Shown piece by piece: positions 25,601 through 38,500 of a DNA stretch of 64,000 nucleotides. The position numbers and the translations under genes are program-made. The stretch is from positions 12,743,532 to 12,807,531 of the forward strand of contig CM055617.1 in the NCBI GenBank assembly GCA_029379385.1. The letters are read 5' to 3'. Source of the stretch: Quillaja saponaria (Eukaryota > Streptophyta > Magnoliopsida > Fabales > Quillajaceae). Each line of letters starts with the position of its first letter. Within the stretch, counting starts at the first letter, position 1. The notes beneath the pieces were generated by a model that did not search any database, was not told the DNA's origin, and saw only the letters and a list, made by a program, of their open reading frames with translations.

Positions 25601-26099
25601 AGATCTACATCTTAAAAAATAAGTAAAAATTTTTGTATCAAAGTTTGGCTTTTCTAAAATAAATAATATATTACAATTTGGCCATTATGGAAACTGAAAG
25701 TACCTCAAGTCTCAAAGAATTATCATTTTTGAGAAGTGGATGTGATGAATTGCAATTACATGATAACAACAAAAGGAAAATAAATCCTTGAACAACCGTT
25801 CTTGAATCTAGTATCGACAGATGCTATAACCTGGACAATATTTTATGTCCTAGTTGAATATGATAGTCCCACGTTTAGATCATATGATAGTCTTCGCTTT
25901 ATTATTTAGTATAAATAAAAATTATGTGTGTAGGCTTATATCCTACAATATTTTATTTTCCTATTTTAGATACTTCAAGGACAAAGGTAATTAGAGAGAA
26001 TAAATAACTATTTTGTGAACTTCACATACCATGTTGATGCATCCCCTAAATAGGTACCAACTATGGCATAAGATATTTCTTCCTTTCTCTATTTTTCAA

Positions 26100-26201
26100 T
26101 AGAAAGACAAGCCTCCAATATCTCAACAATGGTAGATATTGAAGGACGATCTTCAACAGGTGCCATACATTTCAATGACAATTCTGTGACTGCCATTCCA
26201 G

Positions 26202-26232
<31 letters not shown>

Positions 26233-26470
26233 TCCAAGTTCTTTATTGAAGCTATCATTAACAAGTGAGTAGCCTATATCAGGTTGAAATTAAGCAGAAT
26301 CTGACATACACTTATACTTTGATTGGGCCCAAAATAAAGATACTGCATCAATATCATGATGGTACTTGTTAACATAGGAGTATTTATCAACATCAAAGAG
26401 ACATTTTGTAATAAGTACCATAAGCACCGCACTAAATGAATAAATGTCACTCTCCAATTACTAATCACCT
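26100..26470 (-). pseudogene. Second kinase relic (C-terminal lobe)
   Basis: Minus strand from about 26455 down: SDIYSFSAVLMVLITKCLF, then VDKYSYVNKYHHDIDAV. After a run of about 27 A/T at 26201-26227 comes LSLKCMAPVEDRPSISTIVE (26110-26185). These are the SDvYSFgvvLlellTg and RPsi..iv..Le ends of a plant receptor-like kinase. It lies just upstream (on the minus strand) of the other relic, so the ancestral state may have been two tandem kinase genes, or one gene broken and rearranged. Confidence 0.55.
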
Positions 26471-26580
26471 TAGAAAATATTACAAGATTTCAATTAGGAA
26501 TAGTAATTGGATTAATTAGGCAAGTAAGGAAACAAAATAGTAATTGGTTGTCAGTAAACACAAATAATATGTCAAAAATT

Positions 26581-26705
26581 CGTATCACCGACCAACTTTA
26601 TGGTCGGTAATGGAAACCTTTATTTTGCCTACCACCCTTACCGACCAAGTAAGGCTTAGCCTTGAGCTCTTACCGACCAACTAAGTGGTCGGTAATGAGA
26701 AATTA
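26581..26705. repeat. Inverted ggtcggtaa/ttaccgacc motif cluster
   Basis: Four short copies of accgacca or its complement tggtcggtaa lie within 125 bp and form local hairpins (accgaccaactttatggtcg; ttaccgaccaactaagtggt followed by cggtaa). Clusters of this kind are typical of subterminal regions of CACTA elements, but no element ends are seen here, so this is a fragment. Confidence 0.4.
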
Positions 26706-28780
26706 TTATTATTTTTTGTTAGTTGGCAATAATTAGTTTGAGATCAAATATGCTCAAATTAAAGATAAATACTAAATTTTGCACTTGCTTGATATGTATT
26801 AACTCAGAAAAATTTATTTATTGCTTTTAATATTGGAAAAATTATTCAATTATTTTCACAAAATGATTCTAAAATATATTTTTAAATTTAAGAATCTCAA
26901 GTTTTTTTTCCTTAAAATAAACTAATTTAAAGAAAATAGCTTGTATTAAATTTACAAATATTATGTTATTATAAGAGAAATAGTCAATAGTTTATTTTGA
27001 TCTTTCGCATAACGTTAGAATAATTGTTAACTTTTTTCTTTTTAACCTCAAAAATGAGAGCAATATGATTATGCCAATGTTTTCGGATTTAAATAGTCAT
27101 AGGTTTGAAACTAAAATTATTATAGAATCCATGAAACTTATCTTCAATTCTTTTTTCTTCTTGTAGGAAGGGGTATTATGGTAGAGTTGCCAGTGAATAC
27201 GAAGAAGGAAGCTCCTCCTCCTTTGAACCACTTATAGAAATCGAGGCGTGGAGTGTTATCTGTCAGTCCAAGGTTAGATTTTGTGGCTTTAATTGTACCA
27301 TACTCTGGACTCCTACTCACAGCAAATCATACTTTATCTTCCAAGAAGGTTTCCTTTTCTTGGAAGATGAATGTTCACTAAGAAATGATGCAAGCATCAA
27401 TTTTCACAGATTTGCATTTATCTTTAAAAATTAAGAAAATAATCATACTTGCCAGAAAAAAAAGTAAGTGGAATGCATGTGGTACAAATAAGTTGCCCTC
27501 AATGTGGTCCTTAATTGTAGATATGTGGAAGATTTTCTTGTTGTGACCATAACGAGTTTGACCCAAGCGAACATGGACAATTATCCTGCCCAGCTGCCTT
27601 TCTATATAACAACTCGTAATTTACAAGTAAACAAAATCAGAGTACAAAGGTAAATGCATTGGAAGGTATTCAAAAAGTTTGTGGATTTTCACATTAGAGT
27701 ACTATATAAAAAGAAAATATGAAACAAAACAATGCATGTACTTGTCTTGAAACTTAGCCACGTCGTCAACAAATTTGATTATTTGTGGAAAATGTACTTG
27801 TCATGAAGTGTAGCGAATTTTTGTCCAGGGTAAATGTACGAATGCCGAGGTTGATGAAGAGTGTAAGGGAAGTATGTTTTAACGTTCAATAAGGTAAAAA
27901 GCTATATGAAGTGAAATCTATCTAGATTGAGAACATTTATTGCCCAAATTTCTTAACATGGAATATGAAAATTACCTCAATATATTTATATACAAAAATT
28001 AACATAATTACAGAAAAAATTAAATATGCTTGATTGGCAATGGTTGTAGCTGATTTTTTTTTTTTTTTGTGCAAGACAAGAAACTCACTTGACTGCCAAG
28101 AGTTCTCCACGGCCAAGACAAGAAACAAGAAGCAGAGTATGTGTATTCGGTGAACAGAGAAGAATAACAAGAGAATGAAAGGCGGTGGGGGTTTAAAAAA
28201 AGAGAAAGGAAAGCTGGATGAATAAAAAAAAACAAGTAATAACAAAAGGTAAAGTTCAAGTCAAGTTTCTAAATGAGGCAGTGTAAAATTTTCCTAGCTA
28301 TATGTATTTATATATATATTTATTCCAATTGCTTCTCTTTGTTTATACTATATTTTACACATAGCTAAAATTTTACATAAAACAAAATTCAAAAGAAAAA
28401 AAATTAAGGTCAAAGTCAAACAAATTCATGATGCATATTTATTCACTTTAGCTTTATTTTATTTATTATCGTTTTCACCTATAATCAAAAATTTTAATAG
28501 CTAAATTTCTAAAACGAAGTACTAACGTATCAGGTTATAACAAATTATTGCATGAGTTGTGCACAATATATAGTATATATAATTTTTAATCTTGACGAAA
28601 CAATTAATTAAAAAAATTGTCACTTTTTAAATATAAATAGTAATAAAATTAAAATTTTTGAATGAATATGACACGATTTAAATATAAAAAATAACATAAT
28701 TTTTCATATCTTGATGGGAGGTACATATTTATTTGATAAATAAGTGAGTCAAATGAAAATCATATACTTCATGCATGTTT
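26706..28780. other. Gene-free region with one exon-like fragment
   Basis: AT-rich sequence without a supportable gene. A possible orphan exon lies at 27167-27272. It is preceded by a pyrimidine-rich tract ending cttgtag and followed by gttaga, and is open in one frame (GYYGRVASEYEEG, then SFEPLIEIEAWSVICQSK). I do not recognise the protein. Confidence 0.3.
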
Positions 28781-29900
28781 CTCTTTAATCCTCACCCTTG
28801 TTCCGACATGGTCTAACAAGTTGATATGTCAGCTAACCTAGACCTAGGTCACGAGTCAACCCCTTGCTGCTTTGACATGGTAAAATGGTTTAGGGCGTGG
28901 TCTAACAGGTCAATTTGCCCCCCTAACCAGGCCATCTTCTCAAGTCTTACCCCATTGACAAGGGTTTAACCTTTAGAGTCTAACAGGGAGCGATATATCC
29001 TAACATCTTGTAATCCCTAGGACTGACCCCGTAATGGTTCGAGCCATGGGACTATGTCTATTGACCTTGTTTACCATTCTAGGGGCATTAGGCATGATTG
29101 GGATGAATTTTGGCAGGCTTCCTTGGTGCTAATACCCAGACGTCATACGGGCTTCCTTACGTGGGTTTTCATGGGCAGGGCTTGGATGACTCTTGGGCAG
29201 GCCTTCTTAGCGTTAATACCCAAACGTCATGCGGGCTTCCTTACATGGGTTTCACCAGGTAGGGCCGAGATGACTCTTGGGTAGGCCTCCTTGGCATTGA
29301 TACCCAAACATCATGCAAGCTTCCTTATGTGGGTTTTCCTTTCAGGATATTTTCCTGAGTCTTGGGTTGAGCTTCGCTTTCCCACGAGGTAAGTCTCTTT
29401 TGGAGGTCTTCAAGTTGTTACACTGTGTTCTAGCTAGAGAGCTGTGTGAAGTCGAGAAATCTAAATTATATGGATTTCTCACAGACGACGCCAATGTTAA
29501 TGTCGTAATTGTCCAACTTTGAGGTCTGCTCAAGTGGTCTACTCGTAAGGCCGCAGAGGTGATCCTTGGGTTATCCACATTTCTTCTCAAGGATCTCCTC
29601 TAGTCAGGAGGTCTACTCCTATGCTCCTCTGTCGTGCTGCAAGGAGTCCTCAGGTACTCTTTGGTAGACCTTAAACATATAAGAGAAAGGAAAGGTCAGG
29701 CACTGTCTGAAGTTTCTCCCTGAAGCTCAAGCCAAAGAAAGGAAAAGCTGTATGTATGGGAGTTTTTGATGAGAAGAGCTTACTTGGGCTTGAGAGAAGA
29801 GTTCATATTTATAATAAAGTCTTGGACTAATTAATTGGGCCAAGTGGGCCTAGGTCAATTGATGTATTAACAGGTTGTATTGGTCGAAGGAGCTAAAGAA
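28781..29900. repeat. GC-richer LTR-like sequence with a three-copy tandem repeat
   Basis: This block is clearly less AT-rich than its surroundings. At about 29125-29340 three copies of a unit of about 85-110 bp occur, each with atacccaaacgtcat, gcgggcttccttac and gtgggttt cores. At 29486-29520 the phrase gacgccaatgttaatgtcgt resembles a junction often seen in plant LTR retrotransposons. No gag or pol is present, so a solo LTR or LTR/leader fragment is the best guess. Confidence 0.4.
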
Positions 29901-31225
29901 ATCAATATATTCTTTTCAATTTATTTTAGCACAATTATTGATAACAATTTTCAAATAAAAATAATAATGAGTAATAAATATCCAAAAAGAATAAAAAGAG
30001 AAATAATATGAGTATATATTGCAATTTAATTTGATGGGATCTCCGTTTATTTAATTGGATTATTAAGGGTATTATCATCTTTATATGTTTTTAAATTATA
30101 TACATGGGCTGCGTTTTCAGTGATTTTAACTGTGTAAATAGTCATTGCCTAAAAATTATTATACCTGCAATTAAAATTTTCAGAATGTAACTTGTATATT
30201 TCAGAATGTGGTGTGCACTGCAATTCCAAGTATAAAGTCTAAAGTATGTTCAACGTAGAAATCTTGGAATTGACCAATGACCATCCTAAATTCACATTTG
30301 GAGCTCAATTCCATGTGTTAATTGTAAAGTTAGAAGAACGTGTCCTCTCAACGCAAGGTCATTTACAAAAAAAACTTCAGCCGTCTAGTTTGACCCAAAA
30401 AAAAAGGAGAGTAATCAGAGTAGACATAACATTAATGAACGCAATCCAATTCGATTTGACATGAAGTTATTAAATTCTAGTTATTTTGAGATAGACATAA
30501 TTTAATCTGATCGAGACTGACCCACTTAATATGAACTAGACTTAACTTGCATATCTAATTAGCCTTCTATATAATTTTTTTGTGTTCAATTCAGTAGTCA
30601 ATCCAGTTATAATCTGGTCCAACCAAAACATAACCCATCATGCTATATTTCAAATCAAATATGAGAATCAAGTCAGTTAATTAGGCTTTAAAATATTTAT
30701 ATATGATTGAATTGAATATTATAGTATGACTCAATCTGATAAATAAAATTATCATTTTTAGTCATAAATATCTTTTTAAAAGATCAAAATCAACAAGTGT
30801 GACCTGAAATTACATATACAGTAATGATTGAATAGAACATTCAATATTTGTGATGTATTCTCTTAATTATAGGAAAAAAATAAATTAAGTAAAAAAGATA
30901 GCAATTTCTTTTCCTATAGCTTAGTTTGTTAAGGTTGCCATTGAATCCATTAATTTTTTTTGTGACACTTAAAAGAGCAATACGCTAACTAGAATAAAAT
31001 TATCAAATTGACCATTTATAATAATTGAGCAAATATGAAATGATGTTTCCCCAATTTTCCATAAATTACACGTTTGCTTGCTATAGCAAAGAATGAATGA
31101 CTTGTCATTATGATATTGTCTAACAAGCATTGTTAAGGTGGGCATGGAAAACACTTCCTCTACATATCGCGACAAATGACGCAGCATAATTGATTTGACA
31201 GAACAAATTGTACCACAAAACATTA
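29901..31225. other. Gene-free AT-rich region
   Basis: No supportable exon, RNA gene or transposon end. The text around 30480-30740 (gacccacttaatatgaacta; aaccaaaacataacccatca) is suggestive of a decayed MITE, but no termini could be matched. Confidence 0.35.
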
Positions 31226-31229
31226 GCCT

Positions 31230-33055
31230 CGTTGCTGGGTCGAATCAAGGTCAGGATGTCTTTCTGCTGATTTGTGCTTTGCTTCTTTACATTTTTTTTG
31301 TTTTTGGTTTTCTTTTATTTGGCAGACTTTGTAGTGAAATCCTTCCAGGAGAGCTTTTTGGGTCAATTTGAATAATGTCCTTGATTTGAACAAAGAGGAT
31401 TGCGATTCAAACAAGAACTAGCACTTTTTCTAACTAGTTGGTTTGTTTATTCTCTTTGTCTTGGTCTGAGTTTAAGAGTATTTTGGGATCACCAAAACTA
31501 TAAAATTTAATTTATTCTAAATGAATTGTTATTAAAATCTTGTGTTTGAAACTCATTATATAAAAAAATTCAATTCATTTTAAATCTCATTTTCATTTTG
31601 AATTCTTACCAAAATTGATTTTATTTACAAAAAATTCAATTCATTTGGCCTTCAAAAAATTGCTTGGACACGTTTACTTTTAATATTTGTCTCATTTGCA
31701 CAAATGCTCTCAGACCCTACTCTTCTCTCTCAGACCCTACTCTTCTCTCTCAATCCCTCTCTCTCACAACACTCATCTTTTCTCTCCCATTCTGATTCTT
31801 AACCCATCTCTTTTTCAAACTATAATAAACCATAAAAAGAAATTGGCCAAGAAATAGAGGAAGAGAGAGAGAAAATGGTCAAGCTTAGAGTGAGTATATA
31901 ATAATTATATAGAATTAGGGTTAATATTGTAAAAATGTTAAATTCAATTGAATTCTATTATTATTTTTTACATTCCAAACAATGTAATTCTATTAAATTG
32001 TATCAACAAGATGATTTGTTCCAAATATTAAAAAAAGAATTAAATTGAATTGAATCGAATTCTTTTATAAATTATTCCAAACTTACTCGAAAGGTTTAAA
32101 GGGTCTGAGTAATTGAAAGTTGAAAGGGGGTTGTGAAGTTCTTTTGGCAGTGGCTGATTGATTTTGCTTTGGGCAAGATTGTGTGCTTTGTAGCTTACAA
32201 TCCTAATCTTTCAAGCCAGGGTGTTTTTCTGCTGATTTGTGCTTTGCTTCTTTACTTTTTTTTTGTTTTTTGTTTTTGGTCTTCTTTTATTTGGCAGACT
32301 TCGTTGTGAAGTCCTTCCAGTAATGCTTGTTGGGTCTTTCCCCACGTGTTGCTTTTCAGTTCTTTAATCTGGGACTGTTTGGTTTTTCAAGGCTTAATAT
32401 GTCCTTGGTTATATCTTGATTGCTAGCTGTTAGGAATTTTCAAAAATTATAAAGGAGATTTTAATAAATTTAATACAATAATAAAGTGTTAAATTTAATT
32501 GAATTCCATTATTATGCACATTCCAAACAATGTAATTAAATTAAATTTTATTAAATTGTATCAACAAGATGATTTGTCCCAAACAATTAAAAAAGAATTT
32601 AATTGAATTGAATTAAATCGAATCGAATTTCATTGAATTAAAATCAATTCTTTTATGGATTTGTTCCAAACTTATTTGAAATATTTAAAGTGTCTGAGTA
32701 ATTGAAAGTTTAAAGGGGATTGTGAAGTTATTTTGGCAGTGGCTGATTGCTTTCGTTTTGGGCAAGATTGTGTGCTTTGTAGCTTACAATCCTATTCTTT
32801 CAAGCCAGGGTGTCTTTATGCTGATTTTGTGTTTTGCTTCTTTACTTTTTTTTTTTGGCAGACTTCGTTGTGAAGTTCTTCCAGAGTGCTTGTTGGGTCT
32901 TTCCTCACGTGTTGCTTTTCATTTCCTTAATCTGGGACTGTTTGGTTTTTCAAGGTTTAATATGTCCTTGGTTATATCTTGACTGCTAGATGTTAGGAAT
33001 TTTCAAAGATTATAAAGGACATTTTAATAAATTTAATACAATAATAAAGTTATAA
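31230..33055. repeat. Three-copy diverged repeat family, two copies in tandem
   Basis: Copy A lies at about 31230-31440, copy B at about 32085-32490 and copy C at about 32675-33055. All share ctgctgatttgtgctttgc, then tttggcagactt.gt.gtgaa, then .ttgggtc. B and C also share tctgagtaattgaaagtt, gggcaagattgtgtgctttg and ttaataaatttaatacaata, and are offset by about 590 bp. The AT-rich spacer sequences (caattgaattgaatc-like) repeat as well. The origin of the unit is not recognised. A short frame (FWQWLIAFVLGKIVCFVAY) runs through B and C but is not a known domain. Confidence 0.65.
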
Positions 33056-33324
33056 GTTTTACTTACTTTACTTCTTGAGTCATGTAAAATATAATAGTAT
33101 TAGGAATATGAATAAATCATTCTTCTACATACTCATTCTTCTACTTCTATTGTTTCTTCTTTTATTTATGACATGCCTATTTGAGTCATGTAAATTATAA
33201 TAGCATTATGAGTATGAATAAGCTAGGAGCAATTTCTGTTGAGTCATCTAATGACTTAGATTATATAAAACTTGCATTAAGTTAAAATAGTCAGGAAGTC
33301 TTTTAAAAAGGTAGGAAAAAGTAC

Positions 33325-33900
33325 ATAACTATTAGATCCAATACATTATGACATATCTGAGTTAGAAGGCACTCTTCCTAGTGGTGGTGAAAGGTATTTC
33401 ATAACAATTATAGATGATTGTTTCTTTATGCAATCTCATTACATTAAGAAAGTGTTAAAAAAAAAATTAATCATTCCATAAAATTAATATATAATGAAGA
33501 AATGTGTATTTCACAATTAGAGTATTCAAATATGATAGGATGCTTAATGTATCTAAAATATTGTACTAGATCAAATATGGTTTATGTGGTAGGTGTTTTG
33601 AGTAGGTTTACTCATAAACCAAGAAAGGATCATTGGAATGTTATTTCTAGATTTAAAATACCCTAAAGGCACAATGAATTATGATTTTAGTTATGGGAAT
33701 TTCCCATCAATATTAGAATGTTACACAAATGCAAGTTGGTTAACAAACTCTATTGAATCAAGATGCACAAGTGGTTGGATTTTTAATTACCATGGATGGA
33801 TGAGCAATTTCTTGGGGCTCCAAGAAACAAATCTTGATTGTACATTCCACTATGGAGTCTGAATTTATTGCATTAACAATGACAATAAAAGAGGCATAAT
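33325..33900 (+). pseudogene. Ty1-copia pol relic (integrase and RT/RNase H pieces)
   Basis: The forward frame at about 33335-33430 gives HYDISELEGTLPSGGGERYF, then ITIIDDC, which is the start of a copia integrase core. After a deletion, about 33515-33865 gives LEYSNMIGCLMYLKYCTR, VVGVLSRFTHKPRKDHWN, then in another frame KGTMNYDFSYGNFPSILECY, TNASWLTNS and TSGWIFNY. These match the copia end of RT and RNase H (YaSviGSLMY..CTRPDI.yaVg.LSRf...P...HW). Integrase and RNase H lie next to each other, so the middle of pol is lost. Stops and frameshifts confirm decay. Confidence 0.75.
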
Positions 33901-35087
33901 AGCAAAGTGCATAATGTGAAGTCAAGGCATATCATTTAAGAGATAATTATGAAAGTGAATAAATATTTGGCGAACATAGCTTTGGATAGTCAAGATTGCA
34001 AGTTTGATTGGTTGCAGATTCCTCCCCCTCTTCGTCTTATTGTGGAAGCTGAAAGCATAGGAGTTGCTTGGCAGCATAAGAGAGCTATTGATATTTAAGT
34101 TATTTCTTGTTTTCTTTTTTGTTGTTTTGTTCTTCTTTCCTGCTTAACCACTATATATATATTTCATTGTTTGTGCATATTTTCCTAACATTAGCTCTGT
34201 TAGCTAATGATATATATGGTGTCATTTGTACTTTACAATTAATTATATCTAATATTAATGAGAATTAAAACACTTAATATAACCATCTTTTCATCTTCTT
34301 ATTCAACTTTGAATATTTTAATTTACAATTTTTCAACTTTTTAAGTGTAACTTTTGATATGTTTCTCATTTATTATGTTAAATAAATTCGTATATTTACA
34401 CAAGTTATATACAAGTATTTAATTATAATAATAGCTTATTACGATCACAAAAGAATAGAAGTGTGAAATTTTTTTCTTTCGTCAATGTAATTTTAGTTTA
34501 ATTGGCTAAAATAGAAGTACTATTATTAGAAATTCTAAGTTAAAACCTCTCATGGTTAATATTGTCTCTTTTATGAGGTATTTGTTAATTAAGGAGTACT
34601 CTGTTGATTATTATGAATGTGCTCCGTATTGTTCGTAAATATGTTTTTTTTTTTTTTAATTTAAAAGAAAAAAGAAAAAAAGGAAGAATTTATTTTTGGT
34701 TTAACCGTGATGTGTTTTATAATGTAACTAATTTACTTCTCTTTAGCCAAATTCCTAAAGCTTGCAACTGTGCAACTTAGCCCAATGTCCTTTTCACCTC
34801 TTTAATAATCGTTTTCAGAAGCCCTTTACTCTTCTCTCGCCCTAATGCCCTTCATGATTGACATAAGAATTTGTTAAGATAAAAAGAACTGTTGTTAATG
34901 GAGTCTGATTCTAATGAGTTATTCCCATCTTTAGTATTCTATTTTGCTTGGTCTTAAATACATACCAATTAACCAATACAAGGGGAAATGGGAAAAAGAA
35001 GAAGAAAGAATACAAAAGAAATGAAAAGGTAGCAGAAGTATAATTTTGATGAATAAACCATAATGGATGAGAGGTCATTTTTGACTT
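33901..35087. other. Region upstream of the AG-like gene
   Basis: At 33951-34098 a short open stretch (FDWLQIPPPLRLIVEAESIG, then VAWQHKRAIDI and stop) resembles a retroelement or gene fragment I cannot assign. The remainder is AT-rich. A (T)n run lies at 34646-34658. This is the probable distal promoter of the AG gene. Confidence 0.35.
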
Positions 35088-35528
35088 TATAAATACCAAC
35101 TCTTTTGCCCATTGCTTCCATTTTCTGATATCTCTTGCTCTTGTGATTTGTGGCCAAGAAGAAGGAAAACCCAAAGACTGAAACCTCTGTTTCTGTCCTT
35201 AATTATCATCTCCCCCCTTTTGTTTTCTCACCAGGTTAGTAATCAAAATACTCAAACATCATCTCTTAAAAATTTCCAGTGCTTCACCTGTTTTGGTTCA
35301 ATCAATTTTTTCCACTTGAAACCCAGATTTGGTAGCAAGATTTCCGTTTGTTAAGCAAGAAACCATAAGAAAAAGGAATGAAAATTTTGAGCTTACAGAG
35401 GCTGCTACATTTATTAGATTTTATTCCAGATTTTCATCAATCAAACAAGAACAAATTTTGGTTCCATAAATCTGTTTTGTATGAGGAAATGTTTGATCAA
35501 TTTTCTGATCTGATTCAACTTTGCAGCC
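35088..35528 (+). promoter_or_regulatory. AG core promoter, 5' UTR and 5' UTR intron
   Basis: A TATA box (tataaata) lies at 35088-35095, which would place transcription start near 35120. A donor ccaggttagt at 35235 and an acceptor tttgcag ending at 35526, two bases before the ATG at 35529, define a 5' UTR intron of about 290 bp. An intron in the leader just upstream of the ATG is common in AGAMOUS-clade genes. The splice call is from consensus only. Confidence 0.6.
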
Positions 35529-38500
35529 ATGGACTACACAAACCAATCCGTGTCAGTCTCACCCCAAAGAAAGATGGGAAGGGGAAAGATTGAGATCAAG
35601 CGGATAGAGAACACAACTAATCGTCAAGTCACCTTCTGTAAGCGCAGGAATGGTTTGCTCAAAAAGGCATATGAATTGTCTGTGCTTTGTGATGCTGAGG
35701 TTGCTCTAATTGTATTCTCTACCCGTGGCCGGCTTTATGAATATTCCAACAACAGGTACCGTTCTTCTTCACCTGAATAGTTGAGAAATTTTGCCTAGTA
35801 GGCTACCACTTTCTGTGGGCTTCCAATTTTTCCATCTGAGAAGGGCCTTTAAGATTTTGTTTCTGAAATCTTGGTAGTTAGAACAGATGGGTGTTTTTTT
35901 GGTAAATATTTTTGCTTCTGCAATGGATCTTGTGAAGGATTCAAGCACAAGAACATAATCATTTTTATGTTGCAGTTTAAGATTTAGTTTCTTTCCTCTC
36001 CTTCTCTCTTCTTCTATAACTAAGATTCACTTGTCTTTTTTTCTTCTATTTTGTTTTATTCCTTTTATGTGTTTTTTTTTTTTTTTGTGTGTTTTCCTTA
36101 TTTCTGTTTATGATAATTTTTCTAGTTCTTGGTTTGATGAATACATAGCCCATTCCCTTCATCTCCTTGACACTTCCTTAATAGTACATGAATTTCAAGA
36201 AATTGTCAACACCTCTAAAATGAAATAAAAAGTACATTAGGGTTTGTAAAATCCAAGTTTGGGTTTCTCAAGATATGCAAAAATCTTTCCTTTTCAACCA
36301 AACCACTCACACCCTGATGAAATTTCCATCCTTAATCATAAACTTCCCTTCAGACCCACCTGCAAGATTCCAATCAGTAGAAAATAACCCAAAATTAGGG
36401 TTTATTAGCAGCTACAAGAGATGGGGTTGGGTAACAGTTGAATCGAAAGGAAATTGAAACTTCAAATTGGTAAAAAGGATGTTCAGTTTTTTTATTTTTC
36501 AGGATCAAAATTTTGCCCTTTTTTAGATAATAGTGTGGTTATATTCTGGTTACGGTTTTAATGCCCAGACTAGGATTTGTCTTAGTTGAAACTTGAAAGA
36601 ATCTTTGGTCATGTCACACATGATTTTGCAGTTCTTGACTTCTGACGAAAGAGTTTATGTCATGATTCCTTGGCTCTCTCTTTTTCAATCACTTGAACGC
36701 TAAATTTAACTTCAATGGTGCAAATACCTCACGGGTAATTTTCCTTTCTTTGCACTTCAAACTCTTTGCTGTCTCTTTCTCAGTAAATTTTTTTTCACAA
36801 AACAGCAAAGAAAGGACTCAGAGAGTGATAGAGAGGGATAAGCCAATAGGATTTCCCTAACTGCGTCATCATCATAATGTCACCATTCTTGGTATTACAG
36901 ACTGGGGCTTTGCATTTGCTGAAAATCTTGCATAGATATATTTATGAAAGTCATAGATAATGTCATCATAGTCTATGTGTTTGTGTTTATGCGTGAGAGA
37001 AAAAAAAAAAAGAAAAGAAAGAAAGAGAGAGAGAGAAGGGGCCAGAGACAATGTACGACAACTGAGAGCTAATGGTGTGTTCTGACACTGAGCAATTGGC
37101 CTACCAAGCAATGAGAAGAGCGTACAACAAGTGATGTTGAGCTCTTTAAAATATAATAAACCGATTATTTTAGAGATTCTAGTGAATTTATCGAGGTGGA
37201 TAATAAAATGTAGTTATGGGGATGAAACACTGTGTAATGGGTTTGTGCCAAATGGCAGAGCTATAGCTATGGATTTAGCTCAACCAATCATATATGGGAA
37301 AGAGTTGCCAGCGTGGCAGATACAGCAAATCAGTAGCTCGACGAAATTAAGGTATCAGCAAATCCAAAGAAGCGAACATGTAAAAATAAAAATATTTTAT
37401 GAGATTAATTTATAATAACTAATCAGTCAATTTGACTAAGTGAGTTAGGTCATGTAGCTTTAAATTAGGGTTACGTATTAGGTTCAATTAACTGAGAGAA
37501 GTGGATGATTTGACCGTTAAGAAGAAGTCACTTGGTGACTTTGTGTTTAATCTCATGTTCTCACCTTAAATAGCTATCATTATTATTCATCACAAGTTTT
37601 TTTGTTTGTTTGTTTGTTTTTTTTTTTTTTTTTTCCACCATCAAGAAGATTTATATAATTACAGAAGGATAAAGTACAACTCAACACTTATGAATGTGTT
37701 TTTGTTTCAATATAGCTTTTTATAGGGCATCACTTATTTAATTGTTAATATTACAGCTGATGCTATTGCTGTAGTACGACTAATAAAAAATAGAAAAAAA
37801 ATTAAAAGATAATCGACATTGTTACATATAAAAAAAAAAAATTATGATAAGAAAATCAAAAAATTAAAAGAATTATGGATATTTAGGCGCCAATTGCCAA
37901 ATATCATTAAAATCGCTTTTGGAAAGCTATATAACAGTTAATGGTCTCAATTTGACATATACATATACATTTTGACTATTTTATGACAATAACTATTTTT
38001 CATATCAAAATTTTTTTTTTAAAATTTCGTATTTGTTTTGGATTAATAGGACGCATCCAATAATAGAACACAATCCACACCCAGTGTAAATAAAATCAAA
38101 ATTTTAAAATCTATATAAACTAATGATAAATTAATACAAATTGACTTCTAGTTCCTCTGTACTGTTTCTTTTTCAATATCGCGTATGTATGTCTATTGCT
38201 AAGATAGTTTACTTGGGCATTGGTGCTTAATTTTAAGGATCTCTACTTATTAAGGACTAATTAGTATGATTACACATTTAATTTGTAGTATAAATACATG
38301 TATGAAAAATATACTTTTTCTTTAATTTGGTTAAAATTAAAATGGACAAATGAAAAGAAAAAGTATCTAGATTTACTTATTTGATTGTTTTAGTTGAGGT
38401 CAAAAGGTATAAATTGATGCTATTACTAGAGTTTCAGCTTATACAGAGTAAGAGGTTTGATGAATTAAAGTTTTTTGTGTTGATGTAGTTTATACAGTGT

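Noticed and set aside
28020..28259. Minus-strand frames rich in Phe, Leu and Ser
   Set aside because: Translations of poly-purine/poly-pyrimidine tracts; low complexity only.
33951..34098. Short open stretch with WLQIPPPLRLIVEAE
   Set aside because: It reads like a gene or retroelement fragment but has no start, no splice support and no domain I can name.
37131..37415. A 94-codon open frame inside the AG large intron
   Set aside because: No domain, unsupported by splice context, and it overlaps likely regulatory motifs including a CCAATCA box. Best explained as chance.
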